A stretch of DNA of 64,000 nucleotides from positions 1,116,001 through 1,180,000 of the forward strand of contig JAIXMP010000011.1 of assembly GCA_025677815.1 (NCBI GenBank), read 5' to 3'. The position numbers were made by a program, and so were the translations under genes. Under the pieces are notes generated by a model, which saw nothing but the letters and a program-made list of their open reading frames with translations, was not told the origin of the DNA and ran no database searches. This stretch comes from Phascolomyces articulosus (lineage: Eukaryota > Mucoromycota > Mucoromycetes > Mucorales > Lichtheimiaceae). Below are positions 22,284 to 34,304 of the stretch, piece after piece (position 1 is the stretch's first letter; each line of letters opens with the position of its first letter).

Positions 22284-25203
22284 CTACCTGATATTATTAT
22301 TACTACTATCACTACTTAATGTACAGGATATAGGATGATGACTTTCACAATCATCATGAAGTAAAGAAGGAGGAGGTAAACTGGCACGTAAAATAGGTGA
22401 TTGACCACGCGCCGAATTTTTACTATTAATATAAGTGATGGCTTCATCATCCACAACATGACCAATGCCCACCAATTCAGATAATGTATACCCCGTTTCT
22501 GTATCGACTAAACCCGTATCTGCTCCATTTTGTAACAATAGTTCAGCCATAGGGTACACATGATCACGATCCAATTCATCATCGATCGAAGCACGACCAT
22601 GTAGTAATGCAAAATGAAGTGGATAACGGATATAGAAATCATCTAAATGATCACTACTGTTTTCTCGTACACGACGTTGCCATTCATCATCATCGTCTTG
22701 ATCATCACTGAGAAGTGGTATTTTGTGGGGTGGGTTAGGTCGATATGCATTGACATTGGCGCCTAAGGCAATGGCATGCATGGCCGTGGGGATATCATCT
22801 TGATCAATGGAATTGTATAATACGGTTTGTGGATCTTCGTCGTCGTCATCTGGGGATAAAGGGGCAACAAAGGCTCGATCGACATATTTTTGTTGGATAT
22901 ATTTAAGTTTGACTTGACGATTATCATCATGTTTCGGACATTCCATGTCATTGGCGCCAGCCCAGATGGCGTTGGATCGTGCGTTACCAATGGCGCGCAA
23001 AAGTGCTACGATATCAGGGGTATAAGATGTGCTATCAAGTGTCAATGATCTGACTTTGGATATATGGGTGCCTAAAGATCGATGGATTCCAGAGCATTCT
23101 ATGGATTTATATAAATATGGAAATAAAGAGAAAAAAAAGGCGTCAGCAAAAAAAAAAAATAGTAACGCGATATGGCTTATTGATTCATCATTATCCCTAT
23201 AGATAATACTTACCAATACATAATACAATGCCTAAATTAAGAGAACACCAATCTGGATTTTCATCACCACAATCTGCACAATGTGTATTGGAAGGATCTT
23301 GTTTCAATTGAGATAATAATTCGGTATTTGCGACGGTTGGTTCAAATTTATAAGAGGAAGAAGAAGATCGTTGATGATTTGTACTCGAAGATCTACCGAA
23401 ACTCAAGCCGGACCAGCGAAACTTGTTTTCAGAAGATGCCGGTGTTTCTGTAGGTAATCGACCATTACTTGCTGCTACTGCTGCTAATAATTCAGCACCA
23501 GCATCACCATGACCGCTCAAATTACTAGCCCGTTTCTTTATATAACTTGTTGTGGTTGTGGCTACATTTGCTGCTGCACTGGTCACATTATTGGCATTGT
23601 TGTTGTTGTTGTTGTTGTTATTATTAATTTGTGTTATGGGGATGGTGGTGGTACTATTTCCTCCCCCTGATCCTCCTTGTGTCAATCCAAGTCGTAATGC
23701 GCCACTTAGTGATCGACCATGTTTCTTTTTTGTTTGTTTGGGTTGATTCTCCATTTCCTTTAATAGATCCACAGAACTACTCATACCATTCAATAAACTT
23801 TCAATTGCATTACTGATTGTTGCAATCCAGCTTTGCATTTCTTCTTCGGAGATAGCTTGATAGACGCGTCGGAAATGAGTGGTGATAATTTCAAAACAAA
23901 ATCGTCGTTCGGTATTCCGTGCTTCACGTACCGTGGCAAATCGAAGATTGATAGGTTCAATATGTGTTTGAAGTTGTCCTTTCCAGTTACTGTATTCATG
24001 TAATTGCCCACCACTTAATACACACCAATATCTATAATATATATATATATATATATCCACATATGCCATAGGTGAGTTCATCCATCCTCTTCCATTTATT
24101 TTTAATATTGTTGTTAAAATAGACAAATAAACGTACTTGTGCCAAATAGCACCTGATGCTTTGTCAAATGTATTTGTCGTTTTCAAAGGTTTGGATGTAG
24201 CAAATAAAAAGCCTTCTTTTCTTCGTCCACAATTCGTAATCCAATCTCGATCAGGATGTTGTTGTAAATCACGAATACCACGGAACTTATCTTCCTCTAC
24301 AGGTGTCAATATATCTACAGGGGGTTCCACAATAGCCGGTTGTTGTAGTTGTTGTTGTTGGGGATTTAATGGAGGTGATATAGGATGCTGTTGTTGTTCC
24401 TCTAACGATGTCCGTTGTTGTTGTAATTCCAATAATTTTCGTTTTTCATTTCGTTCCTTATTCACCAAATCTTGTTCTCGAGAAATATCAGCCATCATGG
24501 TACCCAATTCATCCAATCCAGCTTTACTTGGTTCCAACAAGGAAGAGATGGTTTGATAAAAAGCAAATTGTTTTTGATAATAACTAAACATATGATAGAT
24601 GATTTCTTGACTTTTTTTACCACCATGCAAATCATTTAAAAAGGCCAAATATTCAAACTTGGTCAAATCGAAATGATGTTTTTTGGCCTGATGTTTCGCC
24701 TCGCTATTATCTTTTTTATCTTTTTTGATACTCAAGTATTTTGACAGATAAGCATAATATTGTTTACTTTCATCTTCGAAATGACGTCGTTTGGTATCGG
24801 CCGCCTTGATATCCATTTCATAGAGTTTTTGTAATGGATCGATGAGTAAGGATTGCATCGAGTGTTCCATACGTTCCCATTGTTCGTGCATCATGGGCCA
24901 GGTCATGTTGAGATAGTGAGTAAATAATGGGTCCATACTGGGTATATCTTGAAGGACTTGGATAAATGCTTGGTCAGCTTCCAACATGGCTCGTTTAGCT
25001 TCCATAGAAGCTGTTGCTGCTTTAAGAATTCTTTTCACGTTGGCTTTTAAAGCACTTGTCTTGCCTTCCAGCTGTGTTATCGTGGCGCGAAAGAGTGGTC
25101 CATCTTCAAGATCTCGGTCATCGATTTGAGTTAAACGAGGCATGAGAGGAGTTGAATGAGAGTGGTCGACATGGCTGAGTTGTTGTGGTTGTTGTTCAGT
25201 CAT
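22284..25203 (-). CDS. BAR-PH-ArfGAP-ankyrin protein (ACAP/centaurin-beta type)
   Basis: Three exons (25203-24137, 24031-23214, 23098-22284) sum to 899 codons plus stop with no frame break. Residues about 35-260 form a helical BAR domain (for example EAKRAMLEADQAFIQVLQDI and the YYQKQFAFYQTISSLLEP helix). The PH domain starts at RKEGFLFATSKPLK, crosses the first intron at IWHK-YWCVLSGG and ends near MQSWIATISNAIESLL. A Ser/Asn-rich linker follows. The ArfGAP zinc finger has CADCGDENPDWCSLNLGIVLC, then the second intron, then ECSGIHRSLGTHISKVRSL, which includes the catalytic arginine (IHRSLG). Ankyrin-like repeats end the protein (ALGANVNAYRP, LLLQNGADTG). Such proteins bend membranes and switch off Arf GTPases in endosomal recycling. 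The stop at 22284-22286 is the first in frame, but a GT donor overlaps it, so an extra small exon cannot be excluded. Confidence 0.9.
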
Positions 25204-28200
25204 TATCTATTATTGAATGACAGGAGTAACACCATTCAATAATAATAAAAAGAAACAATAAGAAAAAAAAAAGAACAAAAAAATTAATTTTTTTTCTTTT
25301 GGGTATAAAGTGTTGTTGTTAAGCCAAAAAAAAAAAAAATTGTCTCGGGTAGTTCCCAATCTTGTTGCCCTTTTTTTTTTTTTTTTTTTGCTGGGATCGA
25401 CGAGTATGAGTGTGTGTTACCTACAACAATGTGATTCACGTTCATTTTAGGACATTTATATTCGTTTTTTTACAAAAATGGGGTTCATACAACAAGGATA
25501 AAAAGAAGGAGAATATTGACAAGTTTTAGATTCTTATTTTTATTATAATAAAAATGACACGGATTCTTTTTTTTTGATTGTCAATTATAGCCATTGTTAT
25601 ACATGACAACCTTCTTACTATCATCACCTGAAATTTATTGTATATTCTTTGAGATGAAATAACTTTCTTAATTCTTATTTGATCACATCTTTCTAATTCA
25701 TGGTCAAACGAATAAAAAAAAGGGGGAGAGAGACAAGGAGAAGGGGTTTGTGAGGATATATACATATTGATGGTTATTTAGAATGACAACAGGAAACTCT
25801 AAAATATTCTTATTGCTAATAATAATTCATCGTGAATTGTTTAATGTAACCACACATAAATATTTATAACATGATTATTTATAAATCATTTACGTATTAT
25901 TATGACCCATTATTATGGTCATTTATGAGTTTTTATATATAATACGTATATCATATCTGTTGTTGTCTTGATAAAAGGCTATTGTTCTTTTTTTTGTATC
26001 ATAGAGATAGGATCTACAACCAAGAAGGGGAAAAAAAGGCCCTTCTTTTTCATTATTATTTATTGTTTTAATAACTGATTAATTATGAAAAAATAAGATG
26101 ACCCAAATCTTTTAATTTATTTTAGGAAGCATGGTTTGTGATTGTGTTACCAAGCAAATCTCAACCAATTTTTTAATGTAACATTTTATTATTAAAAACC
26201 AGTTTATATTACTATGAAACTTTGTATATTTTACTCAGGCAATAACCTATCGTACTTGCAATGAGAAGAAAAGGTTTATATATAGAGAGGGTGACCGTTG
26301 TTCAAAATTATTATTGACTATTTTAATATCCAATTGAAAAAAAAACTAACGTTAACGTTTACGTACCATTTTGTGTGTAATCTTGATTAATAACAAGAAG
26401 AAGCGTGGTCTGACAGGGATTAAACGATGGAATAATTGTAACACTGTACTAGAACAAAAAAAAAACCTGCCATAGCTACAACCATATGGGATATGTATTA
26501 CCTTAGAGCACGTTACAATTGATAAAGGGAAAATTGGTGTAATATTGTTCAATGTGACTTGTTGTTTCATTGTTTTATCCAAAATACTACGTTATAATAT
26601 GTTAACATCTCTCCTGTATTAATAATCATGTTGAGGACTTAAGGTAATCAAATGCTATGTATTGAGAAATGATACTGGTTAATAACGTATAAATATTGAT
26701 TCAATTAGTGAGCAATATCAGTTTTTTCCGACAGAGAAACACAATATCATATATATATATTTAAAAAAACAAATTTATTTATTAAGAGAAGTGGCTATTG
26801 ACACCAAATTCTATTTTTACAATATACTAATAAAAGGAGTACCAGTTGCAAAAGATTTCTACTACTAATTCAAGCAGTCCTGTAATAGTTAGTAATTTTG
26901 GTTAGTACATCTGTGATGATCATGTTGGTTGTTCTTTTTTGTTTTGTTTTGTTTTACTTTTTTTTTTGAGAAGAGAAGTCGATGGACGGAATCAGTATCG
27001 CCATATGTTGCATACATCACTGATAAATAAGATATGGAGGTCCGTCAACTTTTAAATGAAAGTTGAATCTTGACATTTCATGATGATGGTATTTAGACGC
27101 TGAAGTATTTTTTTTTTTTTTTGGTTTTGATTCTTGAAGGTCGCTTGATGTAATTAACTGATGAGAGCCTAATAGCTGGTATCTTTTTAAAAGATACATA
27201 TATGTAAAGTATATTAGAATTCCTTGATGTAAATGATATACTACATATTCTTGATATGTTTAGGTATAAATACACAACTAAAAATAGAGACTTACATTAA
27301 TTCATGAGTCGGATTATCTTTTATATAATTGGTAGTTGATAAGTTGATATGAGAGTAATAGGTATAGCGAGTCTTGTTCATTTATAATATAATATATAAT
27401 ACAAAATGATATACATACGTAATTATATTAGAATACTCTCTTCTCTATTTTCATTCTATTATTTATTCAATTCTATCACTTACTGGATCGAATAATCTCT
27501 GTATAAGATCTATGTAGGTATATTGTTTTGATTCTTGTTTCTATTTGATCCGTTTTCTATACATATATTATACATTCTATTATAAACTTTTCTGTGCTAT
27601 TTATTATCGTTATTTACATATAATTATTTTCTCATAAACTTACTGTCTTGATATGACTTTCTTATGCATTGGTATTTATTTGTATGTTCCTTCGCCAACA
27701 TTCTATGTGACTGTAGATATCGATGTTTTTATTTATTAGACTTGATCCCATCTCCCATATTATTTACATAGTTTTCAATGTATTATATATAGAACATGTA
27801 AGCTTACCATAGCAAAGACTTTTTTTGTACTTATATAATATGTTGGATAATTTCATGTTTTTGTTGTTGTTGATACGAATTTTATTGTTATGGAAAGGTT
27901 GTTGTTTTGCTGCTCCATTGGTTACAGAGCTTCGTCTTTTGATGAGAACCGTCGTGTATTTTTTTTTTTTTTGATATCTTGCTTTTCATGTTTTTGTTCT
28001 TGTTTGTTGGTCTTGTTCCCATTGTCGATAAATACCATCGCCATGAAATACTTTTTGGTTGTTGTTTTTTTTTGTGGGAGACTAAATAGATTTCTGGATA
28101 GTATTGTGTGTTTTTTTTTCTTTTTTTTTTATACTCATTTTTTTCTTACCAATATGATCATCACAGAGACATAACCTTACCAACTATTACAATATACTGA

Positions 28201-28300
28201 ATTTTCATAAATGAACTCTTTACAACGTACCTTTTGAAAAATAGAATTGTTTTGAAGTTCATACGGAGAAATCATGTGTATCTGCTTATTTGATGTTGTT
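25204..28300. other. 3.1-kb gene-poor AT-rich region
   Basis: No recognisable gene on either strand. The DNA holds poly-A/T tracts (about 25263-25280, 25327-25340, 25370-25390), AT-rich sequence and isolated short frames with no family resemblance. The first few hundred bases upstream of the ArfGAP ATG probably include its promoter. Confidence 0.5.
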
Positions 28301-28309
28301 GGATGTGTC

Positions 28310-28649
28310 AATAGCCGTAAATTGCCAAGTGAGAGTATTCGCTACCGTCAACCCCCGTCATTCGCAACATAGGAATTTCCAAATATTTGTTGTAGATTAC
28401 ATAGACTTGTATCAAATGGGAGTGGATAATAACAAGGATTCGATTTGACATGAAAGTTCGATTTTTTGTTGTTGCGAAATTCGGGTACGGGGTTGCAAAT
28501 AACCGGGGAGTTAACTCTACCAGGAGTGTCAATGGACCAAATAGAAGAATGGCCATTGTGTGGGTGTCTCTTCTTTTCTTCTTTGCTTGTTTCGTTGTCA
28601 CGATGATAATATTACAATAACAAAGAAGAAGAAAAAAGAAGAAGTGATG

Positions 28650-28687
<38 letters not shown>

Positions 28688-30635
28688 CCGCTTAATCAGT
28701 TGCAACACCCCTATAAATAAACATAATATAAACAGTTATGAGTTAATCTCTTAAGTTTAAATGAAGAGTGCTGTAAAAACTATATTTAGTATATTTATGT
28801 ACCTGGTAGGTAAATGCTCTCGTTGCATATAGACGGTGAAGGATAGACAATATAGAATATAATAATAGATATACTTGATGCATGTATGTTGTTCGTATTA
28901 TCTATCCTTCATGGCATCCGTCTGTTTGGTTTTGTTATTATCTGAGAACCATGCTTTCCATTATAATATTCGATGATTGATTTCGTATATGAATATATCT
29001 CCAAAAATAAGACAGAGATGTATGAACAACGCCTTATTTCGCCAGTGTTGTTGATATGCATATACATTGCCGTTGTAGTAGTATTGTAATTTTGTTCGTA
29101 CATAAGAGATGATTTCAAAGAAGAGTCTTGATCCACAACTTAGAAAATGAAATCACATTTGGTACCCCATATTGCCCAGATGATTAGGTTGTTGCTAACT
29201 CCAAAATCATATATAAGGTATACTTCCAAATGCAATCACGTTTTTCCAGAAATAAAATCAAATTGACCGACCAGACCTTTTTTTTTCTGTTGTTGACTTG
29301 AGTTTGTAGTCAACAACAACAACAAATTAATTCGGAAAATGTAGGAAAGCATGGTTCTTTTTCGACATTCTTGTTGTTGCTATCATGCAATCAGAGGGTT
29401 GATGATGTGTGCTATAGCGTTCTTGTTGTTGCTATTGTTGTCGAAATATAATAACAATAGTACGATACCCAGCATCTAGAGCTTCTTTTGTTGTTGCCGG
29501 AACCACGTACATAACTTGAGTAGTAAATGCTGTTTCAGTTTCGTCATTGATGTTGGCTGAAACACCATTTAGAAAAGCTTGAAAGTATAGCCTTGTATAT
29601 TGCACAATTCGTAAAAGTTGAAAAGGGTGTATACGCATGCGTTACCATATCAAATATTTACACTACGAAAAAGAAGAGAATCCTGTAAAGTTGTATGTTG
29701 AAGTTTTGTAGAAAATGTGTCTGTACACGGATTCATATCGATAATTCTTCTTTTTTTTTTTTTGCTTGTGTAAATATGCTTCCATCAAACGTTACTACAG
29801 TCGATTCGTTACAGCCAAAAAAAAGACATTGCGAAAAAGATAAACAATGTCTTAGATGACTGCTTCCATTAAGCGTATATCCACATAAATAGATGGTAAA
29901 AGTTGTAGTGGACACGAATTTGTTGTTTTGCTTGATATTTGTATGACAACAAATTTTGCTGATACCGCTATTGATCGCCAGTGTTGAACAGAGTAGTAGT
30001 AGTCCAACAAAAGTAAAGCTCAAAAGTCTTGAAAGTTGAGTTTACTTGATTTGACAACCAATTGTTCTCGAATAAATATACCCAACATATACCCATTATT
30101 GCCTTGAGAGATTTGATTTGATAATATGTTGGTTGCTGTTGGATATATGAGTATATTTATCCTACGTCTCGTTATGTTGAAAAACCCAAGGAACTTGAAT
30201 TTCCAACAGTTGTGTTTGTATTTTTTTTTGTGGTAAATGGCCAGCACTTTGATAATGAGATGATGACCAATGTCAAAATATATAAAAGGACGATATATGA
30301 TGACACCCTGTACAAAAAGATGTTGTTGGATCAGACTTGATAGAGAGAGAAAGAGAGATAGTAGGATCCTCACATCGAAGATAAAGTCTTGAAAAATAAA
30401 ATTGCTTTGACGAACCGATGAGATCATTCCAGAGGATTTACAATTATTTGCTTGTAAAATGATTCTTGTTGGATGGCAAATCATAAAAGATGTTTGTTGA
30501 AAGGAATGAATCATCGTTAAACGTTGGAGAATCATTGTTCATCAATTCAATACCCATAGAAACTATTACACATCTTGATTGTGCAACGAGTAGTAAGAAG
30601 AAGACAGGGCAGAAAATCGAATGAACTCCCAAATT
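28310..30635 (-). pseudogene. Decayed secreted-protein-like reading frames
   Basis: Several minus-strand stretches read like protein but are broken by stops, shifts and missing starts. From right to left: a leucine-rich signal-like segment at about 30632-30450; a Cys-rich piece at about 29960-29750 (VSTTTFTIYLCGYTLNGSS, HLRHCLSFSQCLFFGCNES, VVTFDGSIFTQ); a piece at 29730-29570 (TDTFSTKLQHTTLQDSLL, one TGA at 29650-29652, then YGNACVYTLFNFYELCN); NGVSANINDETETAFTTQ at about 29560; and PVICNPVPEFRNN with PCYYPLPFDTSLCNLQQI at about 28500-28390. Order and spacing are compatible with one Cys-containing extracellular protein that has lost its frame, but I cannot name the family or prove that the pieces belong together. 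Confidence 0.3.
28649..28687. repeat. (TA)n(TG)n compound microsatellite
   Basis: A TA dinucleotide run passing directly into a TG run. Confidence 0.9.
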
Positions 30636-30636
30636 T

Positions 30637-30904
30637 CAGAATTAAACTGAAGACCGGCAAGCAAGTGAGTAATAACACACTCAGGCACACCAAAATCCAG
30701 AATTAAACTGAAGACCGGCAAGAGCATATAAATACACTCCCATAAGCACCAAACTCCAGAATTAAACTGAAGACCGACAAGGATGTAAAAAAACACCCCA
30801 AAACATCAATCGCCAGAATCAAACTGAAGACTGGCAAGGAAAGAGAGTGAAAAACACATCCCCCATAAACACCCATTTCCAGCATTAAACTGAAGACCGG
30901 CAAG
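30637..30904. repeat. Five-copy 25-bp core repeat with variable linkers
   Basis: The core word CAGAATTAAACTGAAGACCG plus GCAAG occurs at 30637-30661, 30698-30722, 30757-30781, 30814-30838 and 30880-30904, with at most two or three changes per copy. Start-to-start distances are 61, 59, 57 and 66 bp, so the linkers between cores are 36, 34, 32 and 41 bp and clearly less similar. On the minus strand the core can be read as LPVFSL or LAGLQFN depending on frame. The changing linker lengths break every long frame, so a single coding repeat is unlikely. Confidence 0.85.
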
Positions 30905-31805
30905 GGCGTGCCCAACACACCACCTTCCCAATGGCAAACCATCACCAGAACAGAAAACAAGACATACTAACAGGGACCATAATTCCAAACCGGGTAAGGA
31001 TATTACGAGTGGCAGGGGATCCATGATAAAAAGAATGGCCACTCTACGAGTCAAAGGAGATCCAGAGTATACGTCCTTGGCCAGGGTCTGATCAGAACCC
31101 TTTGGACTGTAGATACCCCATGCGACGGATCTGGGCTTCAAGGAAAAACAGTTACGTGTAATTATTCAAATAGTGACCTTTGAATCAATGACAGATACGC
31201 TTTGGGTATGCAAGAAAAAGAAAAGAGTAGACGGATCCTATTGATCGGACTTGCGTGTGTGTGTGAGAAATAATCTACTCCCTTCATAACAACGTGACAG
31301 ATTTCTTTCATTTTTGCATAAAAGAAAATACTCCGTTGCTACAAAGGGGAAATAAAAAAAAAAAAAAAAAACTCAAAAAAAAAGTTAATTTACTTTTCTT
31401 TCATTCCATTTAAATCGCAAAAAAAAGAAGAAACGAACGCGTAAATACGTACCATAAAGAAACTTGTATCAATAGGGCTGTCTTTATTTTTTTCTTTTCT
31501 GCTATTCCGTTGGATCGTCATATCCCTGAAACTATCGACAACATACAGTGAACTGATTCCTATCCACCACTCCCGTCGGGCGGTATCCACAATCCAATTG
31601 GGTTCAGACCAGAGTCCTGACCGCGTGCAAACCGTTGATACCCCTTCACTCCTATAGACTATAGATGATCGCATCATATCATAAAGATGTTAGTTGTAAT
31701 ATCTCCAATACCCTTTACCTTCAGCCTGGAAAAAGACCGTCTGCTAGTATGCCTTGCTACCGCGTCACCATCGCCAAAGCCGGATACGGGACGAACCCCC
31801 AAAAC
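30905..31805 (-). other. Exon-like blocks of unresolved coding status
   Basis: On the minus strand two blocks have good splice borders. Block D, 31805-31719, lies between an AATAG acceptor and a GTAAAG donor and is open in one frame (VLGVRPVSGFGDGDAVARHT). Block E, 31651-31453, lies between a TCTATAG acceptor and a GTACGT donor and is open in a frame reading TVCTRSGLWSEPNW, IVDTARREWWIGISSLYVV. The open frames of D and E do not connect in phase, so this may be a non-coding transcript, a decayed gene, or a gene whose true borders I have missed. Further left, 31141-30990 holds another open piece (VAWGIYSPKGSDQTLAKDVY) before the core-repeat array. Confidence 0.3.
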
Positions 31806-32326
31806 CTATTTTTTTTTATGTCTAAGTGAATAATTGATTAGTAAAGGTATATTATTTTTTATATATGTCAATATAATAAGAATAAAAATAATATGATTTA
31901 CTTACCACCAGACGCGTCGCCTTGTAGTACCAACAGGGCAACCTGTCCACGACCCAAACGGCGAGGAGACACCCAGAACCACACCAAAGTCGCGACAGCC
32001 AAGCCAAGACGACCACGAAGACGAACCACACACAAGTTCATCCAAAGGGTAAACACAATACCCAAACCTATTATTATTTTACATAACATAACAATATAAT
32101 ATAATAATGATTAGATGACTAATAGTATTATATATTTGTTACTTGATTTATAGAAGAATAATAATGATATCATTTACTTACCAATTAACCCATCGCCTTG
32201 AAACTAACACAAGACGGTTTATCCACGGACCCCTAGGCGAAGGAACACCCAAGCCATTCACCAAAGGCGCGACAAACCACACCAAGACGACGACAGAGAC
32301 GAGCCACACAAAAGTCCATCTAAACA
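31806..32326 (-). repeat. Tandem duplication of an exon-intron module
   Basis: On the minus strand the block ending at donor 32182 and the block ending at donor 31916 are clearly related copies. Both contain a CTTGTGTG/CTTTTGTG-type start, TCGTCTTGG, a TGTCGCG word, TTTGGTG, TCGCC and CAAGGCGA. Each ends at a donor reading GTAAGTAAAT, and the following introns (32181-32068 and 31915-31806, 114 and 110 bp) share their first 25 or so bases and end TAATAG/AAATAG before GTTT. The period is about 266 bp. The copies differ by a one-base length change in the exon, so they cannot both keep the same frame. Confidence 0.65.
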
Positions 32327-32652
32327 AACTCGAACCGGAAACAACGGACGAGCACGACACACACGAAACAAATATTCGCCAAAGCATAAGAAAAAACTTG
32401 CCAAAGAAAGACAAGAAAAAAAAAATACACCAAATGTTCCTGACGGAAGCAAAGGAACAAACGAAAAACGTCACCCAAATACAACACGATCCTTTCAATC
32501 ACAATTCCTACATGAAGTAAAGGTAAAGAAATGCAATTGATTAACATGATCCATTTCGAATAAAAAAAATATGCTCAAAAAAAATAAAAATAAAATAAAA
32601 TGTAATATTTACCTATTTATCCAAAGTGCCGAGCCCTTCTTTGAATAAACTC

Positions 32653-34218
32653 TCACATCAAATCCAAGATATCCAAGTGGTCTGGTGGCAATTCTCCTTC
32701 ACTACTATAACGCAACTCTTGTTCATCTGCTTCAGATACAACTGTAACTGATGGTGATGGTGATCGAGGGATATAATCCCCTGATTCGGATGATGCTGAT
32801 GATGATGGAGCGGATGGCGTAGGTGACCGCGGGACATAGTCCCCGTCAGAAGAGGAAGCGGAAGACATTGGTGTTGGTGATGCAGGAACGGAATGTGATG
32901 CAGTGGCCGGAGCCGAGAAAGAAAAAGTAAAGTCAAAATCTTGATTATCATTTTGTGTTGTAGAGGCACTACGATCAACTACAGACACGTCAGCTGGTGA
33001 AGATGACATGGAAGCCGTCGCCAGTCCAGAGGTCATATCAGACATGGCAGAGCCAGAGGTCTTTCGCATGGAAGAAGCCGAAGCAGATCCAGAGGCACTA
33101 TAGCCGAAGCCTTCAGACATAGCAGAGCCAGAGGTCTTTCGCATAGCAGAGCTAGAGGCAAGGTCAGTGGAAGCCGTCGCCAATCCAAAGCCTGATGACT
33201 TGGAAGCCGAAGCCAGTCCAGAGGTCATACCAGACATGGCAGAGCCAGAGGTCTTTCGCGTGGCAGAGCCAGAGGCAAGGTCAGTGGAAGCCGAAGTCAG
33301 TCCAAAGCCTGAAGACTTGAAAGCCGTCGCCAATTCAGAGGTCTTATCTGACATAGCAGAGCCAGAGGTCATTCGCATAGTAGAACCAGAGGCAGAAGGA
33401 GAAGCAGAAGTGACATTGTCAACAACTGGTGACTTGAAAGCCGAAGCCAGTTCAGAGGTCACTGACATGGAAGCCGTCGCCAATCCAGAGGTCATTCGCA
33501 TGGAAGCCGTAGCCAGTCCAGAGGCAGGAACATTCAACACAACAGCAGGATCCACTAAAGGTTCAACCACATGTTGGAGGTTAAATGGGTTTTCTTCTTG
33601 TTGTACGTTGCCAGGAGCGTACTCATCAACGACAACGAATGAGGTGGAAGAATCACCTCCCAACATATCCACATCGCCATCAGCGATTGCCTCAACTTCA
33701 ACTGGCATATAAATAGGCACGACATTGGAATCACCCAAGTCGGCAGCGGCAGAAGTGTCCTCAACAAAAGGCTCCACCATAAATGGCGTTTCATCAGAAG
33801 AATCAAGCGACATGAAAATTGCTTGAGGGGAAACTGGATCAGAGCACAAGTGCATTGATTCAAATTGTTTCACAAGGTCCTCCATTTCAGTATCGCGCAC
33901 AGTTGGAGGAGCAACTTTAGGAACACGACCAGATACAGCATCGGAATCACCCAATACTGCTCGACTAGTTTGAGGAAGCTCACGGTTGAGCGGAGTCATT
34001 GGTCTTAATACACTGGCCATCATTCGAAATCGTCGATGACGGCGTGGTAAAAGTGCAACAGCAGGCGCAATGCTGCCAACCACCTTAGTGGATTGCACCG
34101 ACGCAAGGCGTTCCAACCGAGCTTGATGGGCCTCGTAACCTTCTTGTCGAATCTTTACAAAGAAAGGCACCTCTTCACCAAGGCCATGACCTTCTTCAAT
34201 GTCCAGACAATGTGTCAT
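32653..34218 (-). CDS. Repetitive Ser/Ala/Thr-rich ORF, unknown function
   Basis: The frame is open from 34416 to the stop at 32653; its first ATG is at 34216-34218, giving 521 residues. The upstream open part has no ATG (it reads TDRVLHLAKFLGLALPLPVL), so the true start may lie in a spliced or shifted upstream exon. Residues from the ATG begin MTHCLDIEEGHGLGEEV and include a basic patch (LLPRRHRRFRMMASVLRPM). From about 33540 to 33000 the protein is built of degenerate repeats with words such as TSGLATAS, KSSGFGL, TDLASGSA and RKTSGSAMS. The end has two similar SSSDGDYVPRSPTPS-type units and an acidic C-terminus. No known domain, signal peptide or membrane span is visible. The base composition is more GC-rich than the surroundings. 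It may be a recent, rapidly evolving or mobile-derived gene; I cannot decide. Confidence 0.5.
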   Translation of the reverse strand: MTHCLDIEEGHGLGEEVPFFVKIRQEGYEAHQARLERLASVQSTKVVGSIAPAVALLPRRHRRFRMMASVLRPMTPLNRELPQTSRAVLGDSDAVSGRVPKVAPPTVRDTEMEDLVKQFESMHLCSDPVSPQAIFMSLDSSDETPFMVEPFVEDTSAAADLGDSNVVPIYMPVEVEAIADGDVDMLGGDSSTSFVVVDEYAPGNVQQEENPFNLQHVVEPLVDPAVVLNVPASGLATASMRMTSGLATASMSVTSELASAFKSPVVDNVTSASPSASGSTMRMTSGSAMSDKTSELATAFKSSGFGLTSASTDLASGSATRKTSGSAMSGMTSGLASASKSSGFGLATASTDLASSSAMRKTSGSAMSEGFGYSASGSASASSMRKTSGSAMSDMTSGLATASMSSSPADVSVVDRSASTTQNDNQDFDFTFSFSAPATASHSVPASPTPMSSASSSDGDYVPRSPTPSAPSSSASSESGDYIPRSPSPSVTVVSEADEQELRYSSEGELPPDHLDILDLM

Positions 34219-34304
34219 GGGACGAGGAGTAACAACTTTAACGCGTGATTCAACAACAGGGACAGAGGTTCCTAATTGTGCGGGCAACACAGGGAGTGGT
34301 AAAG

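Noticed and set aside
27890..28174. 94-codon plus-strand Phe/Cys-rich ORF
   Set aside because: The hydrophobic look comes from T-rich sequence and poly-T runs; there is no supporting homology or splice pattern.
30637..30904. CRISPR array
   Set aside because: Repeat-spacer layout looks similar, but there are only five imperfect cores, linker lengths vary from 32 to 41 bp, no cas gene exists, and the genome is eukaryotic.
33167..33712. Plus-strand Glu/Ala/Val-rich ORF
   Set aside because: It is the antisense reading of the repeat part of the minus-strand ORF; its regular composition follows from that repeat.
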